From assembly GCF_018137945.1 (NCBI RefSeq), contig NZ_CP073089.1, positions 1,922,001 through 1,986,000 of the forward strand: 64,000 nucleotides of DNA. The letters are read 5' to 3'. This DNA is from Brevibacterium sp. W7.2. Lineage in GTDB: Bacteria > Actinomycetota > Actinomycetes > Actinomycetales > Brevibacteriaceae. The notes below the pieces were generated by a model. It was not told where the DNA came from and did not search any database. It saw only the letters and a program-made list of their open reading frames with translations. Position numbers and translations under genes: made by a program. Position 1 is the first letter of the stretch; every line of letters begins with the position of its first letter. Positions 9,187 through 17,276 of this stretch are shown here, in pieces.

Positions 9187-10200
9187 GTGAACACACAACG
9201 CGCCAGCCGCCAGCGGCAGCAGACCGAGCGGCTGATGAACCTGCTCATCGCCCTGCGGGCGGCCCGCGGCTGGGTGTCCCGGACGACCCTGATGAGCGCC
9301 ATCGACGGCTACGGCGACCTCGACGACGCCGCCTTCGACCGCAAGTTCTCCCGCGACAAGGAGCTGCTGCGGCACATGGGGATCACGATCGCGACCCGCG
9401 GCGAGCACGACGCGTACTCCGATGTCGGGGAGACCGGGTACCGGATCTCCACCGACGACTATGCGATGGGCGATGTCGATCTCACCCCCGCCGAGGCGGC
9501 AGCGGTGGCCGTGGCCGCGCGCTTCTGGTCCGACACCGAACTCGGCGCCTCGAGTGCGCAGGCCCTGACGAAGCTGCGGGCGCTCGGCATCGAGCTCACC
9601 GCCGGGCAGGGGCTGAGCATCGGCCCGGGGGCGGCGAGCAAACTCGGCAACGTCAACTTCGCCACCGCCCTCCACCACATCAACGCCCGGGAAGCGGTGA
9701 GCTTCAAGTACCACAAGCCCGGGCAGAGCCCGCGGAAGGTGCGCCTCGAACCCTACGCCCTGCTCAGCCGCGGGGACCGGGTCTACCTCATCGGCTTCGA
9801 CCTCGACCGGGGTGCCGAACGCACGTTCCGGCTCACCCGGATCGAGGGGAAGCTCACCAAGCTCGGCGGACGGGAGCCCGGGGACTACGAGATCCCCGCC
9901 GACTTCGCGCCCGCGGTCAGCCTCCAGGCGAGCACCGAGATGGCCGTCGTCACCGAGGCGCGGCTGCGCCTCGCCGCCCACCGGGCCGATCCGCTGCGCC
10001 GGCGCCGGGTGCGCGAGGACGGCGAGGACATCATCGTCGAGTACTCCGACGCCCAGACGCTCGCCGCCGAGATCGTCGGCTTCGGCGACGCCGTCGAGGT
10101 CCGCGGGCCCGCCGAGCTCGTCCGCGCGGTGCAGGCGCGCCGGGAGACGATCGCCGATTCCCTCGACCGCTTGGGAGGTCGCAGTGTCCTCAGCGCGTGA
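9187..10200 (+). CDS. pafB: DNA-damage transcription activator subunit PafB (HTH-WYL)
   Basis: First half of the PafBC regulator, 337 residues. An N-terminal winged helix (about residues 10-90: TERLMNLLIALRAARGWV, DKELLRHMGI) is followed by a WYL domain (about 140-235: AVSFKYH, VRLEPYALLSRGDRVYLIGFD) and a C-terminal extension. In mycobacteria PafB and PafC heterodimerise and activate the LexA-independent DNA-damage regulon; their proximity to pafA is historical rather than functional. Start GTG 9187 was chosen because the upstream open frame is antisense to the DUF3866 gene. It overlaps pafC by 17 bp. Confidence 0.93.
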   Translation: MNTQRASRQRQQTERLMNLLIALRAARGWVSRTTLMSAIDGYGDLDDAAFDRKFSRDKELLRHMGITIATRGEHDAYSDVGETGYRISTDDYAMGDVDLTPAEAAAVAVAARFWSDTELGASSAQALTKLRALGIELTAGQGLSIGPGAASKLGNVNFATALHHINAREAVSFKYHKPGQSPRKVRLEPYALLSRGDRVYLIGFDLDRGAERTFRLTRIEGKLTKLGGREPGDYEIPADFAPAVSLQASTEMAVVTEARLRLAAHRADPLRRRRVREDGEDIIVEYSDAQTLAAEIVGFGDAVEVRGPAELVRAVQARRETIADSLDRLGGRSVLSA

Positions 10201-11071
10201 GAGGCTCACCCGGCTGCTCAGCCTCGTGCCCTACCTCGACGCCCACCCCGGCGCCGACCTCGAGGAGACGGCGGCGTACTTCGGCATCGACGCGGCGACC
10301 CTCATCGACGACCTCGAGCTCCTCTTCGTCACCGGTCGTCCCGGCCACATGCCCGACGACCTCATCGACGCGACGTGGGACGGCGGGAAGATCTTTATCT
10401 CCAACGCCGAGGAGGTCTCCGTCCCCGTGCGCCTGAGCGCCGAGGAGGCCGGTGTCCTCGTCCTCGCCCTCGAGCTCATCGCCGCCCTGCCGGGACTCGA
10501 CGCCGAGGCGGTGCGCACGGCGGCGGCGAAGCTGCGGGTCGCGGCAGGGGAGAACCTCCACACCCCCGTCGACGTCGATCCCGTCCCCGCCGACGAGGAG
10601 CTGATGAGCGCGCTCAAGGGGTTCATCGCCGCCGAGGCGGCCGTCGAGATCGACTACTACGTCGAGTCCCGCGACGAACTGACCACGCGCACCATCGCCC
10701 CCACGCGGCTCGTGCCCGGGGCCGACTGGTATCTCGATGCGTGGTGCTACTCCGCGCAGGGCCCGCGCCGCTTCGCCCTGTCCCGGATCCGCGCCTGGAC
10801 GGAGACCGCGCATCCGCCGATGCACGAGGGTGCCGCCCCCGAGGCGCCGACCGAGGTGACGATGACCCTGACCGCGGCCGGGGCGTGGCTCGCCGACGAG
10901 CTCGACGTCCGTGAGCGGACGTACGGCGTCGACGGCGACGGCAGCGTCGAGATCCGTCTCACCGTTCACTCCCGCGACTGGCTGGCCCGGTTCCTCCTCG
11001 GCCATGCCGACGTCGTCTCCGCCATCGACGCGCCGGCCGCGGTGGCCGCCGCCCGGGAGCGCCTCGGCTGA
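10184..11071 (+). CDS. pafC: DNA-damage transcription activator subunit PafC (HTH-WYL)
   Basis: Partner of PafB, 295 residues, with the same order of domains: an N-terminal HTH-like segment (RLTRLLSLVPYLDAHPGADLEETAAYFGI), a WYL domain at about residues 145-215 (AVEIDYYVESRDELTTRTIAPTRLV, WYLDAWCYSA) and a C-terminal cap domain. Start is GTG 10184, with GGGAGG six bases upstream. It overlaps the end of pafB by 17 bases, indicating translational coupling of the two subunits. Transcription probably continues toward tatA, though a separate tatA promoter is visible. Confidence 0.93.
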   Translation: MSSARERLTRLLSLVPYLDAHPGADLEETAAYFGIDAATLIDDLELLFVTGRPGHMPDDLIDATWDGGKIFISNAEEVSVPVRLSAEEAGVLVLALELIAALPGLDAEAVRTAAAKLRVAAGENLHTPVDVDPVPADEELMSALKGFIAAEAAVEIDYYVESRDELTTRTIAPTRLVPGADWYLDAWCYSAQGPRRFALSRIRAWTETAHPPMHEGAAPEAPTEVTMTLTAAGAWLADELDVRERTYGVDGDGSVEIRLTVHSRDWLARFLLGHADVVSAIDAPAAVAAARERLG

Positions 11072-11084
11072 TCGGCGCGCGCGG

Positions 11085-11113
11085 ATGAAAGGCTCAGCCG
11101 CACAGCGTAGAAT
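11085..11113 (+). promoter_or_regulatory. Candidate sigma-70-type promoter for tatA-tatC-helY
   Basis: ATGAAA (11085-11090, 4/6 to TTGACA) and TAGAAT (11108-11113, 5/6 to TATAAT) are separated by 17 bp. This would start a short leader about 25 bases before the tatA ATG. Seen by eye only. Confidence 0.45.
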
Positions 11114-11145
11114 TGCCAGGAGCAGTCACAAGCCTAGGAGCTCTC

Positions 11146-11427
11146 ATGAACTTAAGCCCCATGCACATCGCCGTGGTGGTCATCGTCATCATCCTCATCT
11201 TCGGTGCTCCCAAGCTGCCGATGCTGGCCAGGAGCCTCGGCCAGTCGCTGAAGATCTTCAAGTCCGAGGTCAAGGACCTCCGCAGCGATGACAACGAAGA
11301 GAAGACCACCGAACCGGGTCAGCTGGGACGAGAGTCCGACCAGTCGGCCCCGCGCACCACGCCTGATGCCGCGCCGAACCCGTCCGCGGCGCAGCCGAAC
11401 CAGGATCCGCAGTCTCGCGAGAAGTGA
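11146..11427 (+). CDS. tatA: Twin-arginine translocase subunit TatA
   Basis: Pore-forming component of the Tat system for folded proteins, 93 residues. One N-terminal membrane helix (about residues 7-22, HIAVVVIVIILIFG) ends in the conserved FG hinge. An amphipathic helix (APKLPMLARSLGQSLKIFKSEVKDL) and a disordered acidic/Pro tail follow. ATG 11146 is preferred over an upstream in-frame GTG because TAGGAG lies six bases before it. Its stop overlaps the tatC GTG. The order pafC-tatA-tatC-helY is the same as in mycobacteria. Confidence 0.95.
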   Translation: MNLSPMHIAVVVIVIILIFGAPKLPMLARSLGQSLKIFKSEVKDLRSDDNEEKTTEPGQLGRESDQSAPRTTPDAAPNPSAAQPNQDPQSREK

Positions 11428-12272
11428 AATCCCACAGCGAACGGAGCGGCCTGTCCTCACGGAAGAAGAACCCTGAGAAGAAGATGCCCGTCATGGGGCA
11501 TCTCATCGAACTGCGCAACCGGTTCGTCATCGCGGCCGTCGCCATCCTCCTCGGCGCCATCGGCGGCTGGTTCCTCTACGACCCGGTCCTCGACATCCTC
11601 CAGGAGCCGGTGAGGACGATCAACGACTCCACCGGTCGGGTGGCGCAGGTCAACTTCGCCGGCGTCGCCTCGCCGTTCGACATGAAGATCAAGCTCTCGT
11701 TCTTCATCGGCCTCTTCATCTCGTGCCCGATCTGGCTCTATCAGGTCTGGGCGTTCGTCGTCCCCGGCCTGACGAAGAAGGAGAAGCGCTACTCGTTCGG
11801 GTTCCTCGGCGCCGCCGTCCCGCTCTTCCTCGCGGGCGCCGCGATGGCGTTCTTCGCGCTGCCGAACGCCGTCAAGGCCCTGACCTCGTTCACGCCCTCT
11901 GGCGCGACGAACATCATCCCGGCGCAGGACTACCTCAACTTCGTCATGGTCATCATCGTCGTCTTCGGCCTCGCCTTCGTGCTGCCCGTCCTCATGGTCG
12001 GACTCAACATGCTCGGCATCCTCTCGGCGACGCGGATCCGCAAGTCCTGGCGCATCATCGTGATGATCACCTTCGTCTTCGCCGCCGTCGCCACCCCCAC
12101 CCCCGATGCGATGTCGATGTTCTTCCTCGTCATCCCCATGCTCACGCTCTTCTGCCTGGCGTGGGGGATCTGCGTGCTCGGCGACCGCAGACGCAAGCGC
12201 AAGCTCGTCGCCCAGGGCGTCTGGGTCGACCCGGACGAACTCGACGACGACGATGAGAAGGGACAGCGATGA
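11424..12272 (+). CDS. tatC: Twin-arginine translocase subunit TatC
   Basis: Polytopic receptor for Tat signal peptides, 282 residues, six predicted membrane segments. The conserved cytoplasmic N-terminal motif MGHLIELRNRF (about residues 24-34) and the FVVPGLTKKEKR segment after the second helix identify it. The start is GTG 11424, overlapping the tatA stop (GTGA). The acidic C-terminus (DPDELDDDDEKGQR) is cytoplasmic. It overlaps helY by ATGA, so tatA, tatC and helY are translationally linked. Confidence 0.96.
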   Translation: MKSHSERSGLSSRKKNPEKKMPVMGHLIELRNRFVIAAVAILLGAIGGWFLYDPVLDILQEPVRTINDSTGRVAQVNFAGVASPFDMKIKLSFFIGLFISCPIWLYQVWAFVVPGLTKKEKRYSFGFLGAAVPLFLAGAAMAFFALPNAVKALTSFTPSGATNIIPAQDYLNFVMVIIVVFGLAFVLPVLMVGLNMLGILSATRIRKSWRIIVMITFVFAAVATPTPDAMSMFFLVIPMLTLFCLAWGICVLGDRRRKRKLVAQGVWVDPDELDDDDEKGQR

Positions 12273-14959
12273 ACGACTCCCAGAGTCCGGCCGCCGCGTA
12301 TGCGGAGTTCCGGGCCCGCGCCGAACGCGACCAGACGCCGCTGGGACGGTTCATCGCCCGCACCGACTTCGCCCTCGACGACTTCCAGCTCGAGGCCTGC
12401 ACCGAACTGCAGGAGGGCAAGGACGTCCTCGTCACCGCGCCCACCGGGGCGGGCAAGACGATCATCGCCGAATTCGCCGTCGACCTCGCGATGGACGAGG
12501 GCAAGCGGGTCTTCTACACGACCCCGATCAAGGCCCTGAGCAATCAGAAGTTCGCCGATCTCGTCGCCGTCCACGGGGCGGAGAACGTCGGCCTCCTCAC
12601 CGGTGACACGTCGATCCGGCGCGATGCGCCGATCATCGTCATGACGACCGAAGTGCTGCGCAACATGCTCTACAACGACCCCGAGGGCCTCGACGACCTC
12701 GGCTTCGTCGTCCTCGACGAGGTCCACTACCTCGCCGACCGCTTCCGCGGGCCCGTGTGGGAAGAGGTCATCATCCACCTGCCCGAACGCGTCCAGGTCG
12801 TCTCGCTCTCGGCGACGGTGTCGAACGTCGAGGAGTTCGGGGCGTGGCTGCGCGAGGTCCGCGGGCCGACGACGGTGATCTCGACCTCGCACCGTCCGGT
12901 GCCGCTGGTCAACCACGCGCTCGTCGGGCACCGCATGTACGACCTCTTCACCCACCACGACTCCGAGCGCATCGATCCCGCCCTCTCCCACGCCACCCGG
13001 ACGTACGGGGGACCGCGGTCGAAGCGCGAGCGCGGGGCCAAGGCCCGCTTCCGCCGGCCCAGCCGCACGCAGATCGTCGCCTCCCTCGCCGAGGCGGGGA
13101 TGCTGCCGGCGATCATGTTCATCTTCTCCCGCAACGGCTGCGACGAAGCCGTCGAGCAGTACATCGCCACAGGGGCCGACCTCAACACGCGTGAGGACAA
13201 GGTCATCGTCAACGCCGCGCTCGAGCGACTGCGCGACGAACTGCCCGCCGAGGACCTCGGAATCCTCGGCTACCACTCGTTCCGCGAGGGGCTCCTCCTC
13301 GGCGTGGCCGCCCACCATGCCGGGATGATCCCGCAGTTCAAGGAACTCGTCGAGGAGCTCTTCTCCGCCGGCGTCATCAAGGTCGTCTTCGCCACGGAGA
13401 CCCTGGCGCTGGGCATCAACATGCCCGCCCGCACCGTCGTCCTCGAGAAGCTCGTGAAGTTCAACGGCGAAGCCCATGCGTCGATCACCCCGGGGGAGTA
13501 CACGCAGCTGACCGGCCGCGCCGGCCGCCGCGGCATCGACCGGATCGGCCACGCCGTCGTCGTGTGGCATCCGACGATGGACATCAGCGAGGTCGCCGGT
13601 CTCGCCTCGAACCGCTCGTACGCGCTGAGCTCGGCGTTCGGTCCGACATACAACATGACGGCGAACCTGCTCTCCCGGATGAGTCCCGCCGACGCGGCGA
13701 AGGTGCTCGAGACCTCGTTCGCCCAGTTCCAGGCCGACAAGGCCGTCGTCGGTCTGGCCCGGAAGGTCCGGAAGAACGAAGCGACGATCGCGGCGTACGA
13801 GACGTCGATGCAGTGCGACCGCGGCGACTTCGGCGAGTACGCGCGGCTGCGGCAGCAGATCTCCGAGACGGAGAAGCAGGAGACGCGGACGAAGTCGAAG
13901 ACGAAGCAGCGGGACATCGTCGAATCGCTGACCGCGCTCAAGGTCGGCGATGTCATCACCCTGCCGACGAAGCGCGTCGAGGGCACCGCGGTGATCATCG
14001 CCCCGATGAGCTCCCGCGACGGGGTCTCCCGGCTGCCGACGGTGCTCACCGAACAGGGCAAGGTCTGGCATCTGCGTCCCCACGAGGTCACCGAACCGGT
14101 CGCCTCGATGGGGCGGATCAAGGTGCCGAAGAAGTTCAATCACCGGCAGGCCGCCGACCGGCGGGTGCTGCTCGGCATCCTCGCCGAGGCGATCGCCGAC
14201 GGCCGCGTCGACCGTGACGCGCACTGGGTCTCGACCCCGACGGGCACCGGGGTGAGCACGACGGTCGCCGAACTCCAGGCGCGGCTGCGGGCCCATCCCT
14301 GCCATGACTGTCCCGACCGCGAGATGCACGCCCGGTGGGCCAATCGCGCGGCGAAGCTGCAGAAGGAGAACGCGTCGCTCATCAAGCGCATCGAGGGACG
14401 CACGACCTCGATCGCCCTCGTCTTCGAACGCGTGCAGGAGGTGCTGGCGACGCTCGGGTTCGACCCGGAGCATTCTGACATGCTGCGCCGCATCTACGGG
14501 GAGCGCGACCTCCTCGTGGCGCTGACGGTCCGCGCCGGCCTCTGGGACAGGCTCACGGAACCCGAACTCGCGGCCTTCGCCTCGAGCTTCGTCTACCAGG
14601 CCCGGCGCAGCGAGAGCTTCCACGCCGAACGCGCCCCCAGCCGCGACCTCAAGGTCGCAGGCGATGAGGCGATCGACCTGTGGAAGGAGCTCTACCGGCT
14701 CGAGGAGCAGCACGCGCTGACCCCGACGCCGGAACCCGACCGCGGGCTGTTCACTCCGATGTACCGGTGGACGGAGGGCAAGAACCTCGCCGAGTCCCTG
14801 AGGGGCACGGACATCGCCGCCGGCGACTTCGTCCGCTGGGCGAAGCAGACGCTCGACCTCCTCGGACAGCTCACCGAGGTCGTCACCCCGGAGACCGCGG
14901 TGCGCATCCGCCGGACCATCGATGCGGTGCGCCGCGGCGTCGTCGCCGACGACTCCTGA
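12269..14959 (+). CDS. helY: Ski2-like DExH helicase HelY
   Basis: Superfamily 2 helicase of 896 residues related to yeast Mtr4/Ski2 and mycobacterial HelY (Rv2092c). Motifs in order: Q-like DFALDDFQLEA, motif I APTGAGKT (about 65-72), Ia TTPIKALSNQK, II DEVHY (about 150), III SAT, then in RecA2 HHAGM, ATETLALGINMPART and VI GRAGRRG. A C-terminal DSHCT-like domain closes the protein (about 740-895). A role in RNA metabolism is inferred from family members. It overlaps tatC by ATGA and is convergent with secA2. Confidence 0.93.
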   Translation: MNDSQSPAAAYAEFRARAERDQTPLGRFIARTDFALDDFQLEACTELQEGKDVLVTAPTGAGKTIIAEFAVDLAMDEGKRVFYTTPIKALSNQKFADLVAVHGAENVGLLTGDTSIRRDAPIIVMTTEVLRNMLYNDPEGLDDLGFVVLDEVHYLADRFRGPVWEEVIIHLPERVQVVSLSATVSNVEEFGAWLREVRGPTTVISTSHRPVPLVNHALVGHRMYDLFTHHDSERIDPALSHATRTYGGPRSKRERGAKARFRRPSRTQIVASLAEAGMLPAIMFIFSRNGCDEAVEQYIATGADLNTREDKVIVNAALERLRDELPAEDLGILGYHSFREGLLLGVAAHHAGMIPQFKELVEELFSAGVIKVVFATETLALGINMPARTVVLEKLVKFNGEAHASITPGEYTQLTGRAGRRGIDRIGHAVVVWHPTMDISEVAGLASNRSYALSSAFGPTYNMTANLLSRMSPADAAKVLETSFAQFQADKAVVGLARKVRKNEATIAAYETSMQCDRGDFGEYARLRQQISETEKQETRTKSKTKQRDIVESLTALKVGDVITLPTKRVEGTAVIIAPMSSRDGVSRLPTVLTEQGKVWHLRPHEVTEPVASMGRIKVPKKFNHRQAADRRVLLGILAEAIADGRVDRDAHWVSTPTGTGVSTTVAELQARLRAHPCHDCPDREMHARWANRAAKLQKENASLIKRIEGRTTSIALVFERVQEVLATLGFDPEHSDMLRRIYGERDLLVALTVRAGLWDRLTEPELAAFASSFVYQARRSESFHAERAPSRDLKVAGDEAIDLWKELYRLEEQHALTPTPEPDRGLFTPMYRWTEGKNLAESLRGTDIAAGDFVRWAKQTLDLLGQLTEVVTPETAVRIRRTIDAVRRGVVADDS

Positions 14960-14969
14960 GGCGACGACG

Positions 14970-14988
14970 CGCGAGCCGCCGGCTCGCG
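14970..14988. terminator. GC-rich hairpin between helY and secA2
   Basis: CGCGAGCCG and CGGCTCGCG form a perfect dyad around one base, and a further related GCGAGCCGGCG follows at about 14999. The hairpin lies in the 54-bp convergent gap. There is no T-tract, so it would be an I-shaped terminator at best. Confidence 0.4.
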
Positions 14989-15013
14989 TACCCCTGCCTC
15001 GCGAGCCGGCGCC

Positions 15014-17275
15014 TCAGCGGCGGATGCGCTTGACGATGTTCTCGATGTCGGAGCCGAAGGCGTTCTCCGTCGTCAGATAGGTCCACGTCGACGAGGGGCG
15101 CTTGAGGCCGTGGGAGGCGAGGTCGATCCCGGTGTCGGTGAACTCCGCTTCCTCGACCGTGGCCTGCGAGTCGTCGAGGACATCGGACCAGAACGAGGAG
15201 AACACGCGGATCGACTCCGTGTTGAACGCCTCGTGCGGCTTCTCCTTCGCGAAGGTGCGCAGGTGGATGCCCTCCCGCAGGTCGTTGAGGAACGCGAGAT
15301 GGTCGACCCACCGGGCGTCGAGGTGGAAGAGGAGCACGGAGCGCAGGCTCTCATCGATGAGGTCGGTCGAATGCTCCTTCTCGAGGTCGGTCACCGTGTC
15401 CCCGAGGCGCTCCCTGAGCTCGTCGATGGCCTCGTTGTCCTCCCGCAGCTCCCGGCGGCGGGCGAGGACGAGTTCGCGCTGCTTGGCCATGAGCTCGTTG
15501 AACCGCCACGTGTCGCGGTGCAGGGCCGTGTTCTGCCCCTCCGCGACCCGCTGGGCGTGCTCGACGAGGGTGAGGGCCCGCTTCGATTCGATCCATCCGT
15601 TCTCATCGCCCTCGGTGACGAAGCGCTGGATCTCCGGGACGCGGGTGAGGAGCTCGTCCTCGAGGCTTGTGAAGAACACCGATGATCCCGGATCCCCCTG
15701 CCGTCCGGCACGACCGCGCAGCTGGTCGTCGAGGCGGGAGGAGAGGTAGCGTCCGGCGCCGATGACGAGCAGCCCGCCGGCCTCGGCGACCTCGTCGTCG
15801 GCGAGGCGGATGTCGGTGCCGCGCCCGGCCATCTGGGTCGACACGGTCACGGCGCCGGCGCGTCCGGCATCGCCGATGATCGCGGCTTCGGCCGAGTCGT
15901 CCTTGGCATTGAGGACGGCGACGTCGACGCCGCGGTCGATGAGGCGGGCGGCCAGGGATTCGCTTTCGGCCACCGAGGAGGTGCCGATGAGCACGGGGCG
16001 GCCCTTCGTGTGGTTCTCGACGACCTCCTCGACGATGGCCCGCTCCTTCGACTCCTGATACGTGTAGAGCCGGTCGGGTTCGTCATCGCGGATGACGGGC
16101 AGATGCGTGTCGACGGGGACGATCTCGAGTGAGTAGAACTCGCGGAGGTCGTCGCCGACGGCGAGCGCCGTTCCGGTCATCCCGCACACGGTGGCATAGC
16201 CGTGGATGAGCTCTTCGACCGTCATCTGGTCGAGGATCTCCCCGCTCTCGGTGGTCACGAGCTTCTCCTTGGCCTCGACGGCGGCCTGGAGGCCGTCGGG
16301 CCAGCGCTGGAGTTCGGCGACGCGGCCGCGGGAGGCGGAGATGAGCTTGATCGCTCCGTCGACGACGAGGTAGTCGACGTCGCGTTTGACGAGCGCCTTG
16401 GCGTAGAGGGCGAGGTTGACGGCGGCGAGGTCTGCCGCGCCGTCGCCGTAGAGCTCGACCCCGAGTTCGTCCTCGACGCGGGTGACGCCGTCGTCGGTCA
16501 GGGACACCGCGCGGCGGTCGGGGCTGATCTCGTAGTCGACGCCCGGGTGGAGGGTCTCGACGAGCGCGGCGATGCGCTCGTTGCCGTCCTCGATGCTCGA
16601 GGAGCCGGCGAGGACGAGGGGGACCCTGGCTTCGTCGATGAGGACGGAGTCGGCCTCGTCGACGATGACGACGTCGCGTTCGGCGACCCTGATGTCGTCA
16701 TCGTCGAGGACGAAGCGGTCGCGCAACACGTCGAAGCCGACCTCGGTGACCGAGGCGTAGAGCACCTCGGCACGGTAGGCGGCGCGGCGCTCGGCGTCGT
16801 CCTGGGCAGCGGAGATCGCCGCGGAGGTCACGCCGAGGAGGTCGAAGACCGGCTGCATCCAGCTGCGGTCGCGCACCGCGAGGTAGTCGTTGACGCTGAC
16901 GACGTGGACCCGGCGGCCCTGGAGCGCGTACCCGGCGGCAGCGAGGGCGCCGACGAGGGTCTTGCCCTCACCGGTGGCCATCTGGACGATGTGGCCCTGG
17001 AGGAGACCGACGAGACCGGTCAGCTGCGTGTCGTAGGCGCGTTCGCCGAGGGTGCGTTCGGCGGCTTCGCGGGCGAGTGCGGCGTATCGGATGAGCGTGT
17101 CCTTGGCTCCGCCGCTGGCGAAGACCTCACTGGCCGCCTCGGTGAGTTCGGCATCGCTGAGATCGGCGAATTCGGCGCCGGCGGCGTCGATGTCCGCGGT
17201 GGCCTTCTCGAACCAGCCGGTGGCCTTCTCGGCCTGCGCGCCCGGGCGGTTGAGCAAACGGGAAAGGAGTCCCAA
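15014..17275 (-). CDS. secA2: Accessory preprotein translocase ATPase SecA2
   Basis: Second SecA ATPase of 753 residues, shorter than housekeeping SecA, for a subset of exported proteins. Walker A MATGEGKT lies at about residues 99-106, the SecA motif VNDYLAVRD follows, DEAD at 206-209, and the RAGRQGDPGSS signature toward the end of the second motor lobe. The C-terminal Zn-binding SecB-interaction tail is absent; the protein ends RIRR. The start is TTG 17275 with AGGA upstream, one base after the preceding nuclease stop, so the two genes are co-transcribed. An ATG at 17280 is in another frame. Confidence 0.9.
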   Translation of the reverse strand: MGLLSRLLNRPGAQAEKATGWFEKATADIDAAGAEFADLSDAELTEAASEVFASGGAKDTLIRYAALAREAAERTLGERAYDTQLTGLVGLLQGHIVQMATGEGKTLVGALAAAGYALQGRRVHVVSVNDYLAVRDRSWMQPVFDLLGVTSAAISAAQDDAERRAAYRAEVLYASVTEVGFDVLRDRFVLDDDDIRVAERDVVIVDEADSVLIDEARVPLVLAGSSSIEDGNERIAALVETLHPGVDYEISPDRRAVSLTDDGVTRVEDELGVELYGDGAADLAAVNLALYAKALVKRDVDYLVVDGAIKLISASRGRVAELQRWPDGLQAAVEAKEKLVTTESGEILDQMTVEELIHGYATVCGMTGTALAVGDDLREFYSLEIVPVDTHLPVIRDDEPDRLYTYQESKERAIVEEVVENHTKGRPVLIGTSSVAESESLAARLIDRGVDVAVLNAKDDSAEAAIIGDAGRAGAVTVSTQMAGRGTDIRLADDEVAEAGGLLVIGAGRYLSSRLDDQLRGRAGRQGDPGSSVFFTSLEDELLTRVPEIQRFVTEGDENGWIESKRALTLVEHAQRVAEGQNTALHRDTWRFNELMAKQRELVLARRRELREDNEAIDELRERLGDTVTDLEKEHSTDLIDESLRSVLLFHLDARWVDHLAFLNDLREGIHLRTFAKEKPHEAFNTESIRVFSSFWSDVLDDSQATVEEAEFTDTGIDLASHGLKRPSSTWTYLTTENAFGSDIENIVKRIRR

Positions 17276-17276
17276 G

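Noticed and set aside
11930..14713. A 927-codon open frame on the minus strand
   Set aside because: It is antisense to tatC and helY, whose motifs are certain; it is a shadow of the GC-skewed codon use.
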